Shown here in pieces: positions 45,547 to 54,021 of a stretch of DNA of 64,000 nt (position 1 is the first letter of the stretch; every line of letters begins with the position of its first letter). Made by a program: the position numbers and the translations under genes. The notes under the pieces are model-generated. The model ran no database searches. It saw only the letters and a program-made list of their open reading frames with translations, and was not told where the DNA came from. The DNA comes from an uncultured Lachnospiraceae bacterium (lineage in GTDB: Bacteria > Bacillota > Clostridia > Lachnospirales > Lachnospiraceae): contig CASWRE010000016.1 in the NCBI GenBank assembly GCA_949471785.1, forward strand, positions 1 through 64,000. Reading direction: 5' to 3'.

Positions 45547-45557
45547 GGGGGGGGGGG
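45547..45557. repeat. Homopolymeric run of 11 G
   Basis: An uninterrupted run of 11 G residues in the flgE-flbD gap. Such runs vary in length by slippage; this one is between genes and cannot shift a reading frame, but it could alter spacing or be a sequencing problem spot. Confidence 0.85.
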
Positions 45558-45564
45558 CGCAGGA

Positions 45565-45607
45565 AAACGTATACCGGGATATACAATATATATTCCGGTA
45601 TACGTTT
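45565..45607. other. Strong hairpin between flgE and flbD
   Basis: A perfect 13-bp stem (AAACGTATACCGG with CCGGTATACGTTT) with a 17-nt AT-rich loop that itself is partly self-complementary. No long T tract follows, so it may be a partial terminator or mRNA-processing/stability element that separates abundant hook mRNA from the motor genes. Confidence 0.6.
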
Positions 45608-45629
45608 GAAAAGTAAGAGGAACTATGAT

Positions 45630-45833
45630 ATGATAATGCTGACTAAATTGAATAATGTGAAAATCGTATTGAATTGTACCCAGATTGAGTCGGTAGAACT
45701 GATACCGGAGTCCAAAGTGATTATGATGAACGGTAAGTTTTTTATTGTCAAGGAAAGCGCGGAAGAAATAATTGAGAAAATGATAGAGTACAATGGACGA
45801 ATCCATTGTTACCATACAATAGATAAAGAGTAA
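45630..45833 (+). CDS. flbD: FlbD family protein (SwrD-like)
   Basis: A 67-aa product with the family pattern MLTKLNN near the start, IESVELIPESKVIMMNGKFF, and KMIEYNGRI near the end. In Bacillus subtilis the family member SwrD raises motor power and swarming. ATG 45630 has AAGAGGA 7 nt upstream; an open frame from 45606 has no such site. It lies 15 bases before motA, which fits a role at the stator. Confidence 0.88.
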   Translation: MIMLTKLNNVKIVLNCTQIESVELIPESKVIMMNGKFFIVKESAEEIIEKMIEYNGRIHCYHTIDKE

Positions 45834-45848
45834 GGCGGTGAAGTTAAG

Positions 45849-46670
45849 GTGGATGTAACAAGTATTATAGGTTTACTGTTGGCGATCGTGCTGATTGTCG
45901 TCGTGGGTATCGGCCCGGCGAAGCTGGGGAATTTCTGGGACCCTCAGAGTGTGGCTATCGTAATCGGCGGTACCATAGCGGCCGTCGTGGCCAGCTATCC
46001 GTTAAATCAGCTGTCAAAGATACCCGGCCATATCAAACTGTTGATACAGGGAAATAAGTACAACATGGCAGCCCTTTTGAACACGCTGGAAGAAATGGCT
46101 CAGCTGGCCAGGAAGAACGGCCTTCTGGCCCTGGAGGAGAAAGCCAATGAGGTCAACGATCCCTTTTTCAAGCAGGGCATCATGCTGATCGTGGACGCCA
46201 CGGAACCCGAGGAGGTGCGGTCCATGCTGGAAAACGAGCTGGACGCCATGTCCGAGCGGCACATGTCCGCCATCAATCTGTACACGAAGGCTTCGGCTTT
46301 TGCCCCGGCTTTCGGTATGATTGGTACGCTGGTAGGTCTGATTAACATGCTGAAAGGCATGAATCTGGACGAGGGCGGATCTTCCAATATCGGTCCGGCC
46401 ATGTCCGTTGCGCTTGTCACCACCTTTTACGGCTGTATTCTGGCCAATGTGCTTTTTAACCCCATTGCGAACAAGCTGAATGTCCGCAATGAGGAGGAAC
46501 TGTTATATAAACAGGTGATTATTGAGGGAATCCTGGCCATCCAGGCCGGCGACAACCCGAAATTCCTGAAGGAGAAGCTGGTCACTTATCTGGCTCAGAA
46601 GAACCGTGCGAAAGTATTAGGCGCCAGCGAGGGCGGCGGAGCCCAGGCGGATGCCCCGGCGGACAAATAG
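45849..46670 (+). CDS. motA: Flagellar motor stator protein MotA
   Basis: MotA forms the outer ring of the stator ion channel and pushes FliG. The 273-aa product has four hydrophobic segments (~5-22, 32-50, ~150-170, ~180-200) and the cytoplasmic loop with MLENELDAMSERH. The motif VAIVIGGTIAAVVASYP is typical. The start is GTG 45849. It lies between flbD and motB; fliL is not present. Confidence 0.95.
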   Translation: MDVTSIIGLLLAIVLIVVVGIGPAKLGNFWDPQSVAIVIGGTIAAVVASYPLNQLSKIPGHIKLLIQGNKYNMAALLNTLEEMAQLARKNGLLALEEKANEVNDPFFKQGIMLIVDATEPEEVRSMLENELDAMSERHMSAINLYTKASAFAPAFGMIGTLVGLINMLKGMNLDEGGSSNIGPAMSVALVTTFYGCILANVLFNPIANKLNVRNEEELLYKQVIIEGILAIQAGDNPKFLKEKLVTYLAQKNRAKVLGASEGGGAQADAPADK

Positions 46671-46685
46671 GAGGCAGCACAGGTT

Positions 46686-47453
46686 ATGAAGAAGAACAAG
46701 AAAGCGCCGGAAGAGGGCGGCAGCTGGATGGATACCTACGGCGACCTGGTGACGCTGTTGTTGTGTTTCTTTGTACTTTTGTATTCTATTTCCAGTATCG
46801 ATCAGGCAAAATGGGTGCAGATTGTCAAGAGCTTTAATCCGAACGCCACGGAGACCAACCAGATCGCCGTGGACCCGGAGGCGGAGGCGAATGACGAGGT
46901 GCCCGGCGGCGTGGAGGACGGTATAGACCCGGAAGATTTTGACGGCCTGTTCGAGAAGCTCCAGGCAGCGGTGAAAGAAGCCGGTATAGAATCGGAAGTG
47001 GAGCTGTTTAAGGGCGAAGGCTATACGTTTATTACCTTCCGGGACAGTGTGTTTTTTGACGGCGACAGCTCTGTGATTAAGAGCGACGGGACCAATATTC
47101 TGGACGCTTTTTCAAAAATCATATCGGATGTGACGGATTCCATCAAAGAAATTGAGGTGCTGGGCCATACGTCCCAGGCCGATCCGGATAAGCCGAACAA
47201 TCCGGAAACGGACCGGGTACTGGCTTCGGAGCGCGCGGCCAGAGTGGTGGCCTATGTCCAGGAGCATTCCGGTATCGAGCCGGAAAAGATCCTCAGTACC
47301 GGATACGGTCAGTGGAAGCCGATAGCCCCGTTTGATACGCCGGAAAACAGGGCGAAAAACCGGAGAGTGGAGATTCTGATCACCAGATCCGACAGTGTGG
47401 AACAGAGCCTTGAGGAGTATTATAAGCAGATGAACAGAACCTCAGAGCAGTAA
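46686..47453 (+). CDS. motB: Flagellar motor stator protein MotB
   Basis: MotB anchors the stator to peptidoglycan and carries the ion-binding Asp. The 255-aa product has the plug/TM segment with Asp20 (YGDLVTLLLCFFVLL) and a C-terminal OmpA-like domain (residues ~130-240; VLGHTSQADPDKP, RAARVVAYVQEHSG, NRRVEILI). The coupling ion cannot be settled from this sequence. Confidence 0.95.
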   Translation: MKKNKKAPEEGGSWMDTYGDLVTLLLCFFVLLYSISSIDQAKWVQIVKSFNPNATETNQIAVDPEAEANDEVPGGVEDGIDPEDFDGLFEKLQAAVKEAGIESEVELFKGEGYTFITFRDSVFFDGDSSVIKSDGTNILDAFSKIISDVTDSIKEIEVLGHTSQADPDKPNNPETDRVLASERAARVVAYVQEHSGIEPEKILSTGYGQWKPIAPFDTPENRAKNRRVEILITRSDSVEQSLEEYYKQMNRTSEQ

Positions 47454-47479
47454 TACTGAAATGAAAGTGGGAGTTTAGG

Positions 47480-48514
47480 ATGGCAGATGTATTATCACAA
47501 AGTCAGATAGACGCGCTGCTGAATGCTATGCAGAATTCGGATAACGAGGACAGCGTAGCCGAGGAGCCGTCGACGCCTGAACAGGAATACAGAAAATATG
47601 ATTTCTACAGTCCTAAAAAGTATACAAAAGATAAGCTGAAAATGCTTCGCAGCATCTATGATAATTATGCCAGAGTGGCTGCCACACAGATTAACGGTCT
47701 GTTCCGTGTGGCCAGTGAGGTGGAGGTCGTGGACGTTGAGGAGGAGAGGTATTACGAATTCGGTAATGCCTTGAATGAGACGGACGTTTTGGCCCTTGCC
47801 CACGTGGAACTGCCGGATCATTCCAAAAATCCGCCCATGGTATTTCATATCGCCCCGACCCTGATGGCGGCCATGATTGACCGCATGCTGGGAGGCACGG
47901 GTACGGATGTGAATGTGGATATGTCTTACACGTATACGGATATAGAGATCGCCCTGTATGAGAGGATTATCCGGTATCTGATTGCGATCACCTCCGATGT
48001 CTGGGCTCAGAACATTAAGTTCAAAATCGATTTTGAGCGTGTGGAGGAGAACCCCAGCATGTTCCAGGGGATCAGCGTGGACGAAACCGTGGTCATAATC
48101 ATGATGCGGATACAGTTGGGCGATATCGAAGGTATGATGAATATCTGTATCTCCGGCACGATCTTAAGCAATATATTCGATCTGATGGATAAGACCAAAT
48201 TCCTGGCTGATCAGGATGAGCAGGCGCGGATGCGCAATGATCGTGCGGATATCCTGGAGAGCATACGCGAGTCGAAGATGAACGTCACTGCTCAGCTCGG
48301 CGTAGCGAAGCTGAATCTGGACGATGTATACAATCTTCATGTGGGTGACGTTATCGATCTGAACAAGCCTCAGAATTCGCCGGTGTCCCTGTTTGTCGAG
48401 GGCCAGCCGTGGTTCAACGGTCAGCTTGGCGTACACAACAAGAATGTGGCCGTGAGAATTGAGAATCGTACTCTGGAACCCAAAGACGAAGCGGATGACA
48501 ACGTGGCTGTATAA
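47480..48514 (+). CDS. fliM: Flagellar motor switch protein FliM
   Basis: FliM links the switch to CheY. The 344-aa product has the N-terminal CheY-binding motif LSQSQIDALLNAM at residues ~5-17, the CheC-like middle domain (LARVELPDHSKN-type region, MIDRMLGGTG) and the C-terminal SpoA domain. GGGAG lies upstream. cheY follows, then flgC and fliY, rather than fliY directly. Confidence 0.95.
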   Translation: MADVLSQSQIDALLNAMQNSDNEDSVAEEPSTPEQEYRKYDFYSPKKYTKDKLKMLRSIYDNYARVAATQINGLFRVASEVEVVDVEEERYYEFGNALNETDVLALAHVELPDHSKNPPMVFHIAPTLMAAMIDRMLGGTGTDVNVDMSYTYTDIEIALYERIIRYLIAITSDVWAQNIKFKIDFERVEENPSMFQGISVDETVVIIMMRIQLGDIEGMMNICISGTILSNIFDLMDKTKFLADQDEQARMRNDRADILESIRESKMNVTAQLGVAKLNLDDVYNLHVGDVIDLNKPQNSPVSLFVEGQPWFNGQLGVHNKNVAVRIENRTLEPKDEADDNVAV

Positions 48515-48585
48515 TTTACCAGATAATTCTATGGACTTATCTGCGTATATAAATTACAATGAAAATAAAAAGAGAGGTATAAAAA

Positions 48586-48945
48586 ATGGCGAAAATAATG
48601 TTGGTAGATGATGCGGCATTCATGCGGATGATGTTGAAGAATACGCTGACTCAGGCCGGATATACGGAGCTTGTGGAGGCGGAGGACGGCGCCAAGGCAG
48701 TAGAGCTCTACTCCGCGGAGAAGCCGGATCTTGTGTTTATGGATATTACCATGCCCAACAAGGACGGACTGGAGACTTTGAAGGAGATTAAGGCGATGGA
48801 CCCGAAAGCGACCATCGTGATGTGCTCTGCCATGGGTCAGGAGACGATGGTTATGGACTCGATCAAGTCCGGAGCCAAGGACTTTATTGTGAAGCCTTTT
48901 AAGCCGGAGCGTATTTTGTCAACTGTCAAGAAGATACTTGGATAG
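48586..48945 (+). CDS. cheY: Chemotaxis response regulator CheY
   Basis: A 119-aa single receiver domain. The acidic pair is at residues 8-9 (VDDAAFMR), the phosphorylation site is Asp53 (FMDITMP), and the conserved Lys is in VKPFKP. Phospho-CheY binds FliM (and probably FliY) to set rotation. AGAGAGG precedes the ATG by ~9 nt. Confidence 0.96.
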   Translation: MAKIMLVDDAAFMRMMLKNTLTQAGYTELVEAEDGAKAVELYSAEKPDLVFMDITMPNKDGLETLKEIKAMDPKATIVMCSAMGQETMVMDSIKSGAKDFIVKPFKPERILSTVKKILG

Positions 48946-48962
48946 GTCAGGGGGAAAGCGGT

Positions 48963-49403
48963 ATGTCTTTTTTGAATTCTTTTGATATCAGCGCGTCGGG
49001 TCTGACCGCACAGCGGCAGAGGCTGGACGTTGCTTCCGAAAACATAGCAAGCTGGAATACGACCCGGACAGAGAGTGGCGGTACATATCGGAGAAAGATG
49101 GTAGTGCTGCAGGAAGTGCCGCTGACATCCTTTCGTACAGAATTCAACAGTCTCCTGCAGAGAACGGCCAGCAAAGGCGGCGTGAAGGTGACGCAGATCG
49201 TGGAAGATCAGCGTGATCTGAATCCCGTGTATGATCCGACTCATCCGGACGCAGATGAGAACGGATATGTGATGAGGCCCAACGTGGATTTGGTGAAGGA
49301 GACTACGGACGCCATGTCCGCGACCCGGTCTTACGAAGCCAATATTACGGCGTTTAACGCTATGAAGACATTAGCACAGAAGGCGTTGGAGATTGGCAAA
49401 TAG
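48963..49403 (+). CDS. flgC: Flagellar basal-body rod protein FlgC, displaced from flgB
   Basis: FlgC is a proximal rod subunit. The 146-aa product has FDISASGLTAQRQRLDVASENIA at the N-terminus (axial protein motif), the family's middle (DADENGYVMRPNVDL) and the C-terminal helix (MSATRSYEANITAFNAMKTL). It normally follows flgB directly; here it is 12.6 kb downstream between cheY and fliY. The ribosome site is GGGGGAAAG. Confidence 0.94.
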   Translation: MSFLNSFDISASGLTAQRQRLDVASENIASWNTTRTESGGTYRRKMVVLQEVPLTSFRTEFNSLLQRTASKGGVKVTQIVEDQRDLNPVYDPTHPDADENGYVMRPNVDLVKETTDAMSATRSYEANITAFNAMKTLAQKALEIGK

Positions 49404-49442
49404 AATAAAGGGTGATATCCCCGGAAGGAGACAAATGCTAGT

Positions 49443-50822
49443 ATGAGTTCTGAGTATTTTAGTAAAATGGAAATAGACGCTATAGGCGAGATACTGAATA
49501 TCAGTCTTGGAGCATCGGCTACAGCAGTTTCCACAATGCTGAATGCCCGGGTGGATATTACAACGCCAGTGGTAACGGTCGTGTCCAAAGAAGAATTTGA
49601 AATGGACCGGGTAGAGCCGGCGGTTGGCGTTGAGATTACCTATGTTGCCGGGCTGGAAGGCGATAACGTCATGCTTTTGAAAAGGCATGACGTGAAAGTG
49701 ATTGTCGAAATGATCATGGGCATGGAAATGTCCGATGAAGAGTTCGAGCTGAATGAGATTAATATCAGCGCCGTCTGTGAGGTTATGAACCAGATGATGG
49801 GCGCTTCGGCCACGGCGCTGTCCGAGTTCCTGGGGAAAATGGTGAATATATCCACACCGATTTCCTTTGAAGTGAAAAACGATCAGGAATTTATTGATAA
49901 ATATTTTGTTGACGACTGCCCTCAGGTGGTTGTCGGATTCACATTGAGGATAGCTGACCGGTTGGAAAGCGAGTTCTTCAATGTGATGCCTGTAAAGCTG
50001 GCTAAAGGGCTGGTTCAGGGCTTCCTCTCGGAGGAGGATATCCAGAATTACGAAGCGGCTCAGGCGTCGCCTCAGGAGGAGAGCGCGCCTGCTTCCGGTT
50101 CGGGCGGGGGCAATCTGTCTCAGGAAGAGATTGAGCGGCTTCTGGCAGGCGGAGACGACACGCCGGCTCCGACTCCGGCGCCGGCTTCCGGAGGCGCGAG
50201 TCTGTCTCAGGAGGAAATTGAAAAGCTTTTGGCAGGCGGGGATGTGCCTTCTGCGCAGGAAGAACCGCCGGCAGCGGCTCCGACGGCTCCGGAGGTTCCG
50301 CAGACAGCTCCGATACAGCCCGGTCCCGTGGTATCCGCTCCGCAGCAGCCGGTCATGATGCAGCCGGCGCCGACGCAGCCGGCCATGGATGTGTCTATGA
50401 TGCAGATGCAGATGATGCAGCAGATGATGCAGCAGATGCAGACCATGCAGCAGCAGATGATGGAGCAGAAACAGGCTCCGCCGCCGGAACCGAAAATGAT
50501 TCATGTTCAGTCTCCGAATCAGCCGAATCTGCGCCAGAGCAATGAAGTTGTCCTGGAAAGCGAGCAGGAGGAGAACATGGAGCTGATCATGAGCGTTCCT
50601 CTGGAGGTTTCTGTGGAAATCGGCAGGACGAGGAAGCTGGTGAAGGATATTCTTGACTTTACCAAGGGCTCTCTGGTGGTTCTGGATAAGCTTGCGGGTG
50701 AGCAGGTGGAGCTGTATGTCAACGGACAATGTATTGCCAAAGGCGACGTGGTGGTTGTGGAAGACAATTTTGGCGTTAGAATAACCGAGATTATGAAAGT
50801 TAATCTGGTTGCCTTAGGGTAG
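49443..50822 (+). CDS. fliY: Motor switch phosphatase FliY with FliN domain
   Basis: FliY is a switch component that also dephosphorylates CheY. The 459-aa product has a CheC-type domain (residues ~5-205) with two intact active-site patterns (DAIGEILN and SAVCEVMN, each followed by the downstream Pro), a long linker, and a C-terminal FliN/SpoA domain (~375-459). The linker holds two copies of LSQEEIE(R/K)LLAGGD at ~225 and ~254, like the FliM CheY-binding peptide, then a Pro/Ala region and a Met/Gln-rich stretch (~316-343). In Bacillus FliY that peptide lies at the N-terminus and is single. Confidence 0.93.
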   Translation: MSSEYFSKMEIDAIGEILNISLGASATAVSTMLNARVDITTPVVTVVSKEEFEMDRVEPAVGVEITYVAGLEGDNVMLLKRHDVKVIVEMIMGMEMSDEEFELNEINISAVCEVMNQMMGASATALSEFLGKMVNISTPISFEVKNDQEFIDKYFVDDCPQVVVGFTLRIADRLESEFFNVMPVKLAKGLVQGFLSEEDIQNYEAAQASPQEESAPASGSGGGNLSQEEIERLLAGGDDTPAPTPAPASGGASLSQEEIEKLLAGGDVPSAQEEPPAAAPTAPEVPQTAPIQPGPVVSAPQQPVMMQPAPTQPAMDVSMMQMQMMQQMMQQMQTMQQQMMEQKQAPPPEPKMIHVQSPNQPNLRQSNEVVLESEQEENMELIMSVPLEVSVEIGRTRKLVKDILDFTKGSLVVLDKLAGEQVELYVNGQCIAKGDVVVVEDNFGVRITEIMKVNLVALG

Positions 50823-50834
50823 GGAAGGAATTGT

Positions 50835-51188
50835 ATGTGGAGAGTAATTGCCACCTTTATTGCGGTGGCACTTATTATTTACCTGAGCTATATAGCCAGC
50901 AAATATATCGGCAGAGGATTAAAAAAGAGCGGCAGCTCCCGCTATATGCGTCTCCTTGACCAGGTAACACTGGGCCAGGATCGGCATGTGGCAATCGTGC
51001 AGGTCGGCGCGAAATATCTGCTGGTGGGCGTCACTGCGGGACAGATCAGTTTTTTATCGGAACTTCGGGATGAAGAGCTGGTACCGCTGTCGGCTGAGGA
51101 AGAAGACATGGAGATGAAAACGCCGGATTTCAGGAACATGTTGGAGAAGCTGAGCGAGCTTGGCAAAAGAGGAGGTAAGGATTCGTGA
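50835..51188 (+). CDS. fliO: Flagellar biosynthesis protein FliO/FliZ
   Basis: A 117-aa protein with one N-terminal membrane span (residues ~5-22) and a small cytoplasmic domain (LLDQVTLGQDRHVAIVQVGAK-like, then LLVGVTAG). FliO helps assemble the FliP ring of the export gate. Its stop overlaps the fliP start by four bases. The Bacillus name is fliZ. Confidence 0.88.
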   Translation: MWRVIATFIAVALIIYLSYIASKYIGRGLKKSGSSRYMRLLDQVTLGQDRHVAIVQVGAKYLLVGVTAGQISFLSELRDEELVPLSAEEEDMEMKTPDFRNMLEKLSELGKRGGKDS

Positions 51189-51853
51189 GTGATGCAGTAT
51201 ATGATTCGCTGATAAATGTCAACGGTGAGGAGGTTCCTACCCTTGATATACTGCTGTTGCTGACTATTATATCCCTTCTGCCCTCTCTTTTGATCATGAC
51301 AACGTCCTTTACGAGGACCTTGATCATCATATCTTTTTTGAGAAACGCCATGGGTGTTCAGAATACGCCGCCCAACATGGTCATTGTGGGAATATCCATT
51401 TTTCTGACACTTTTTATCATGGACCCGGTGATCAAGGAGATCAATACAGAAGCGTATACGCCCTACAAGAATCAGGAAATCACCCAGGAGGTGGCTCTTG
51501 AACGGGCCCAGGTACCCCTGAAACGGTTTATGCTGGAGAATACGGAGAAAGCCTCCATGGAAATGTTTTCCGACGTGGCGGGCATAGAAGCGGTGGAGGA
51601 CGAACTGGATCTGCCGATGACCGTAGTGATCCCGTCCTTTATGGCCAGCGAGCTGAAAAGGGGATTTGTGGCAGGCTTTTTGCTGTATATTCCATTTTTG
51701 CTGATTGATATCGTAGTGGCCAGTACACTGATGTCCATGGGTATGATGATGCTGCCGCCGGCTATGATTTCTTTGCCGTTTAAGCTTCTGCTGTTTGTGA
51801 CTGTGGATGGATGGAATCTGATATTCTCTTCTATCATAAACAGTTTCCTGTGA
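51185..51853 (+). CDS. fliP: Flagellar export gate protein FliP
   Basis: FliP forms the core pentamer of the export gate. The 222-aa product has the family signatures TSFTRTLIIISFLRNAMGVQ near residue 38 and FMASELKRGFVAGFLLYIPF near 156. Four hydrophobic segments are seen, the first without an obvious cleavable signal. The start is GTG 51185, overlapping fliO. Confidence 0.95.
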   Translation: MSDAVYDSLINVNGEEVPTLDILLLLTIISLLPSLLIMTTSFTRTLIIISFLRNAMGVQNTPPNMVIVGISIFLTLFIMDPVIKEINTEAYTPYKNQEITQEVALERAQVPLKRFMLENTEKASMEMFSDVAGIEAVEDELDLPMTVVIPSFMASELKRGFVAGFLLYIPFLLIDIVVASTLMSMGMMMLPPAMISLPFKLLLFVTVDGWNLIFSSIINSFL

Positions 51854-51877
51854 CGCGTAAATTAGGGAGGCATATAC

Positions 51878-52132
51878 ATGACGCAGGCTGAAATAGGAAA
51901 TTTGATGTACGATGTATTTGTGCTGATTATACAGCTGGCAGGCCCCCTGCTGGTCATCAGTATGTTTGTGGGCGTACTGATCGCTATTCTGCAGGCGGCG
52001 ACGCAGATTCATGAGCAGACGATTACTTTTGTACCGAAGCTGCTGGTCATTGGTATTATACTTGTATTTGGCGGCGGACGGATGCTGCAGGCCCTGCAGG
52101 ACTTTACGGTCCGGGTATTCGGAATGATGTAA
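51878..52132 (+). CDS. fliQ: Flagellar export gate protein FliQ
   Basis: An 84-aa membrane protein with two spans (residues ~14-38 and ~54-75) joined by LQAATQIHEQTITFVPK, the FliQ hallmark. GGGAGG lies before the ATG. It follows fliP and precedes fliR in the universal order. Confidence 0.95.
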   Translation: MTQAEIGNLMYDVFVLIIQLAGPLLVISMFVGVLIAILQAATQIHEQTITFVPKLLVIGIILVFGGGRMLQALQDFTVRVFGMM

Positions 52133-52154
52133 AGGCCATGTGAGGAGCGGTAAA

Positions 52155-52922
52155 ATGACGATCAATACAACTGCGCAGATCACCCTGTTTGCCCTGATCT
52201 TGATGCGAATGTCCGGATTTGTGCTGCTGAACCCGATATTGGGCAGACGTAATATACCGTCGGTACTAAAGGCCGGATTTATTTTCATACTGTCGCTGAT
52301 GGTATACTCCGTTTCCATGGAGGAGGAGGTCGTGGTCGACAGTACTCTGGAATTTGGCTTTTTGCTGCTGAAGGAATTTGCGGCCGGTTATGCCATCGGC
52401 TTTGTTATCGAACTGTTCTTTTTCGTCATAAGCTATGGCGGTTATATCATTGATTTTCAGCTGGGATTATCTATGGCTACGGTGTACGATCCCCAGAGTA
52501 ATGCGCAGATGGCTGTGACAGGCAGCCTGCTGCAGGCGTGGTTAACCATGCTGTTTTTTGCGGTAAATGGACATCTGGCCCTTTTAAAAATTATGGTGAC
52601 CTCCGCGCAGATTGTACCCTATGGGGGAATCGTGATCACGCAGAATCTGGCGTCGAGGATGATTGAGATATTTCTCATTTGTGTGGAGATGGGTATAAAG
52701 CTTTCGATCCCGATCATTGCCGCGGAGTTCCTGGTGGAGGTCGGCATCGGAATCATCAATAAAGTGGCCCCTCAGGTCAGTCTTTTGGTTATCAATATTC
52801 AATTGAAATTAATTGTCGGGGTTGGTCTGCTGCTTATCTGGTTTTCACCGATCGGCAGCTATCTGGAGAAAATCATTTCCGAGATGATGAAGACCGTACA
52901 GGGAATACTGACATTTTTATAA
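52155..52922 (+). CDS. fliR: Flagellar export gate protein FliR
   Basis: A 255-aa membrane protein with about six hydrophobic segments; the motif GFIFILSLMVY is near residue 42 and LSMATVYDPQSNAQM near 110. I chose ATG 52155, with GAGGAG 6 nt upstream, over GTG 52140. In a few species fliR is fused to flhB; here they are separate. Confidence 0.94.
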   Translation: MTINTTAQITLFALILMRMSGFVLLNPILGRRNIPSVLKAGFIFILSLMVYSVSMEEEVVVDSTLEFGFLLLKEFAAGYAIGFVIELFFFVISYGGYIIDFQLGLSMATVYDPQSNAQMAVTGSLLQAWLTMLFFAVNGHLALLKIMVTSAQIVPYGGIVITQNLASRMIEIFLICVEMGIKLSIPIIAAEFLVEVGIGIINKVAPQVSLLVINIQLKLIVGVGLLLIWFSPIGSYLEKIISEMMKTVQGILTFL

Positions 52923-52956
52923 ATGGCAATTGCCGCAGAAAGTGATGTGAGAGTCT

Positions 52957-54018
52957 TTGGCGTCAGAAGAAAAAACCGAAAAACCAACCGCCAAGAAGCG
53001 AAGGGATCAGCGTAAAGAAGGTAATGTCGCTTCCAGTAAGGATGTGATTGTGGTCGCTTCGCTTCTCGGATGTTTTTGGGTATTGCAGCTTTTGTTTCCC
53101 ATGATGTATGAATCCATGCGGGAAGCCATGGAGTTCCAGATCCGTTCTATTGCGAATGTACAGGATCTGTCTCTGGGCTTTTTGCAGCAGATGGGCATGA
53201 GCGCGGTAACGGAGCTGTCTAAGTGCATATTTCCTCTGGGGGTAATCAGTATAGCCATATCCGTGGTGGCGACCGGCGTGCAGACGAAATTCCTGTTCAC
53301 GATGAAGCCGCTGGGATTCAAGCTTAGTAAACTGAATCCTCTGAAGGGGATTAAGAATCTGTTTTCTGTAAAGAATCTGATTGAAATCTTGAAATCGGTT
53401 CTCAAGATCATTATATTGACGTTTATATTATATCAGCTCCTTCGGGAAGAGATCGTCGTACTGGCCCGGATGCTGGATATTAACGCGACGGTAGCCATGA
53501 CCTATGTACTGAAAGAGATCATGGGAATGGTTTTTAAAATCTGTATCGTGTTTGCTGCTATAGCCGGTTTTGATTATTTTTATCAGCGATGGTCCTTTGA
53601 GAAGCAGATCAAGATGACCAAGGAGGAGGTCAAGGAGGAGTTCAAACAGGTTGAAGGTAATCCTCAGATTAAAGGAAGGATTCGAAGCCTGCAGCAGAGT
53701 ATGGCCAGAAGCCGTATGATGCAGGCCGTGCCCGATGCGGATGTCATCATCCGTAATCCGACCCATTATGCGGTGGCATTGAAATACGACATAGATCACG
53801 ATAACGCACCGGTTCTCGTGGCCAAAGGCCAGGATCTGATCGCCCTCAAAATCGTGGAGGTGGGTGAGGAAAATCATGTTACTGTCATTGAGAATAGACC
53901 GCTGGCAAGGGGGATTTATGCTTCGACGCCGTTAAACGGCGAGATTCCCGCCGAGTTTTACGGAGCGGTGGCGGAGATCCTTGTGGAAGTATTCCGTATG
54001 AATAAAAAGTTGGTGTAA
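52957..54018 (+). CDS. flhB: Flagellar export switch protein FlhB
   Basis: FlhB selects rod/hook or filament substrates after self-cleavage. The 353-aa product has four membrane spans (~28-50, ~88-110, ~142-165, ~185-208) and the cleavage motif NPTH at residues 267-270 (IIRNPTHYAVALKYD). The N-terminus is basic (KPTAKKRRDQRKEGN). The start is a TTG at 52957 with a weak ribosome site, which is unusual in this operon. A partial FlhB-like gene is at 20197. Confidence 0.94.
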   Translation: MASEEKTEKPTAKKRRDQRKEGNVASSKDVIVVASLLGCFWVLQLLFPMMYESMREAMEFQIRSIANVQDLSLGFLQQMGMSAVTELSKCIFPLGVISIAISVVATGVQTKFLFTMKPLGFKLSKLNPLKGIKNLFSVKNLIEILKSVLKIIILTFILYQLLREEIVVLARMLDINATVAMTYVLKEIMGMVFKICIVFAAIAGFDYFYQRWSFEKQIKMTKEEVKEEFKQVEGNPQIKGRIRSLQQSMARSRMMQAVPDADVIIRNPTHYAVALKYDIDHDNAPVLVAKGQDLIALKIVEVGEENHVTVIENRPLARGIYASTPLNGEIPAEFYGAVAEILVEVFRMNKKLV

Positions 54019-54021
54019 GAG

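Noticed and set aside
49371..50729. 452-codon minus-strand frame opposite fliY
   Set aside because: A shadow of fliY; His/Leu/Arg runs come from its repeated CAG/ATG codons.
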